From positions 19,335,650-19,399,649 of the forward strand of contig NC_135262.1 in assembly GCF_964204865.1 (NCBI RefSeq): a DNA stretch of 64,000 bases. Reading direction: 5' to 3'. This stretch comes from Styela clava (taxonomy: Eukaryota; Chordata; Ascidiacea; Stolidobranchia; Styelidae). Under the pieces are notes generated by a model, which saw only the letters and a list, made by a program, of their open reading frames with translations, was not told where the DNA came from and ran no database searches. Both the position numbers and the translations under genes were made by a program. This document shows, piece by piece, positions 63,264-64,000 of the stretch. Numbering within the stretch: position 1 is the first letter of the stretch; the number at the start of each line of letters is the position of its first letter.

Positions 63264-63639
63264 CGCTAAAGTATGTTTCACGATTATGGCGTGATTATTT
63301 CGGCTTTCCACATACAAATGTGGGTTCTTTTAATCACGCGTGTATCAAGTCTTGCGCTCTGGTGGATATCGATGTTTAATTTTTTAAAATTTATTGCAGA
63401 ACTGCGCGTTCTGTTTGACAAATTTGAAAACTACTGTGCGATCATTGGCGACGAGGCGCTGCGAAAAATTATAGAAATGATTTTGCAATTTCCATCTCTA
63501 AATCAACTTTATCTTCGTGACTTGATTACAAACACGTTGTTTAACTCCAATATTCGTCGTAACCAGATTTCACCGACAATTTTACTACTTCTGTATCTTG
63601 TGAAACGCCTTTGTTACATAAAGTGTCAGTGCTAACACG

Positions 63640-64000
63640 GGTATGGTTTATATTTATTAGACCAAGTTTTCGTTTCGATTCATGATGTATATATAATTGA
63701 AATTTGACTAGCAGAGTCTACCACAGCGATAACTTATTCAGAAAAGCCCAATGGATCCTTCACTACAACTGGCAAAAGCTGAAACTGGACACCACGTCTG
63801 AAACATTTGCATTGGCAACGCTGTTTGTACGAGTAGAGGCATTGCGATGATTGTTAGCATTTGATCTTCTTGTAAAGATCCTCAGGCCATGGATCACTGA
63901 ATGCTGCTTACCCGAACAAGCGCGACACATGTTAGGAAATCTACACCAAAAAGCAAACTGACCAAGTTTGAAACAATTGAAACATAAACTTGATTCTAGT
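63640..64000 (-). pseudogene. BEL/Pao gag remnant, copy B (cut by window end)
   Basis: Near-identical to 56914-57283: it shares AAGATCCTCAGGCCATGGAT, ACCCGAACAAGCGCGACACA and the - strand CFNCFKLGQF-type knuckle at the edge. Frame breaks differ between copies. Confidence 0.7.

Larger units (their letters stand above)
60868..64000. repeat. large duplicated segment, copy B
   Basis: Starts GGCGAGCTTCATGTACGAAG and follows copy A (49086-57283) to the window end. It is interrupted by a hAT MITE at 62459-63263. A segment of copy A around the exon-like module is absent. The shared pre-insertion sequence around TCACGCG...CTTGCGCTCTG...ATATCGATG (63336-63375) confirms where Gypsy entered copy A. Confidence 0.85.

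Overview
The window is nuclear DNA from an animal, AT-rich and full of introns and transposons. Two host genes set the context: a beta-tubulin with eight GT-AG exons on the + strand (61-6197), and a zeta-crystallin-type reductase of the ZADH2/PTGR3 family with four exons on the - strand (8822-10686). They converge. Nothing here is bacterial. The reductase, the SINEs, and the mix of hAT, P/THAP, piggyBac, MULE, Ty3/Gypsy, BEL/Pao and LINE sequences fit a marine invertebrate; a tunicate or similar deuterostome is possible, but the sequence alone does not fix the species.

Layout. 0-10.7 kb: the two host genes. 10.7-15.5 kb: intergenic DNA with an unidentified dispersed repeat, LINE 3' ends and a SINE. 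15.7-22 kb: decayed DNA transposons, namely a piggyBac fragment, a pogo/Tigger-like transposase, and a MULE-type transposase followed by a Ulp1-like protease. An element with an 8-bp target duplication interrupts the MULE relic, and a smaller hAT MITE sits inside that element. 24-31.7 kb: a LINE with an intact 989-codon ORF. Its 3' UTR was hit by a P/THAP-like element with inverted termini, which in turn holds a hAT element. 31.9-35.1 kb: a hAT relic, a degenerate Ty3/Gypsy copy inserted in it, and a tRNA-derived SINE inside the Gypsy leader. 35.1-36.7 kb: a second, inverted copy of the unidentified repeat, with a 184-bp tandem duplication. 37.2-39.0 kb: a long-TIR MITE, a hairpin repeat with a hammerhead-like core, and a second long-TIR MITE with a full SINE inside. 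40.4-42.5 kb: an intact 710-codon piggyBac transposase with AT-hook-like motifs. 43.5-48.3 kb: hAT and P-element relics and one hAT element with clear termini. 49.1 kb to the end: two copies of a multi-kilobase repeat that carries decayed BEL/Pao gag. Copy A is split by a young, complete Ty3/Gypsy element (51051-56074; 215-bp LTRs, TCGAT target duplication, 1388-codon Gag-Pol). Copy B is split by a hAT MITE and runs off the window.

The host genes do separate jobs (microtubule subunit; NADPH-dependent reduction). The rest is a layered record of insertions. Three elements keep long intact ORFs and are the best candidates for recent activity or, for piggyBac, co-option: the LINE, the Gypsy element and the piggyBac gene. 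Exon ends were placed by reading frame plus GT/AG sites. Class assignments rest on motifs read by eye; no database search was possible.
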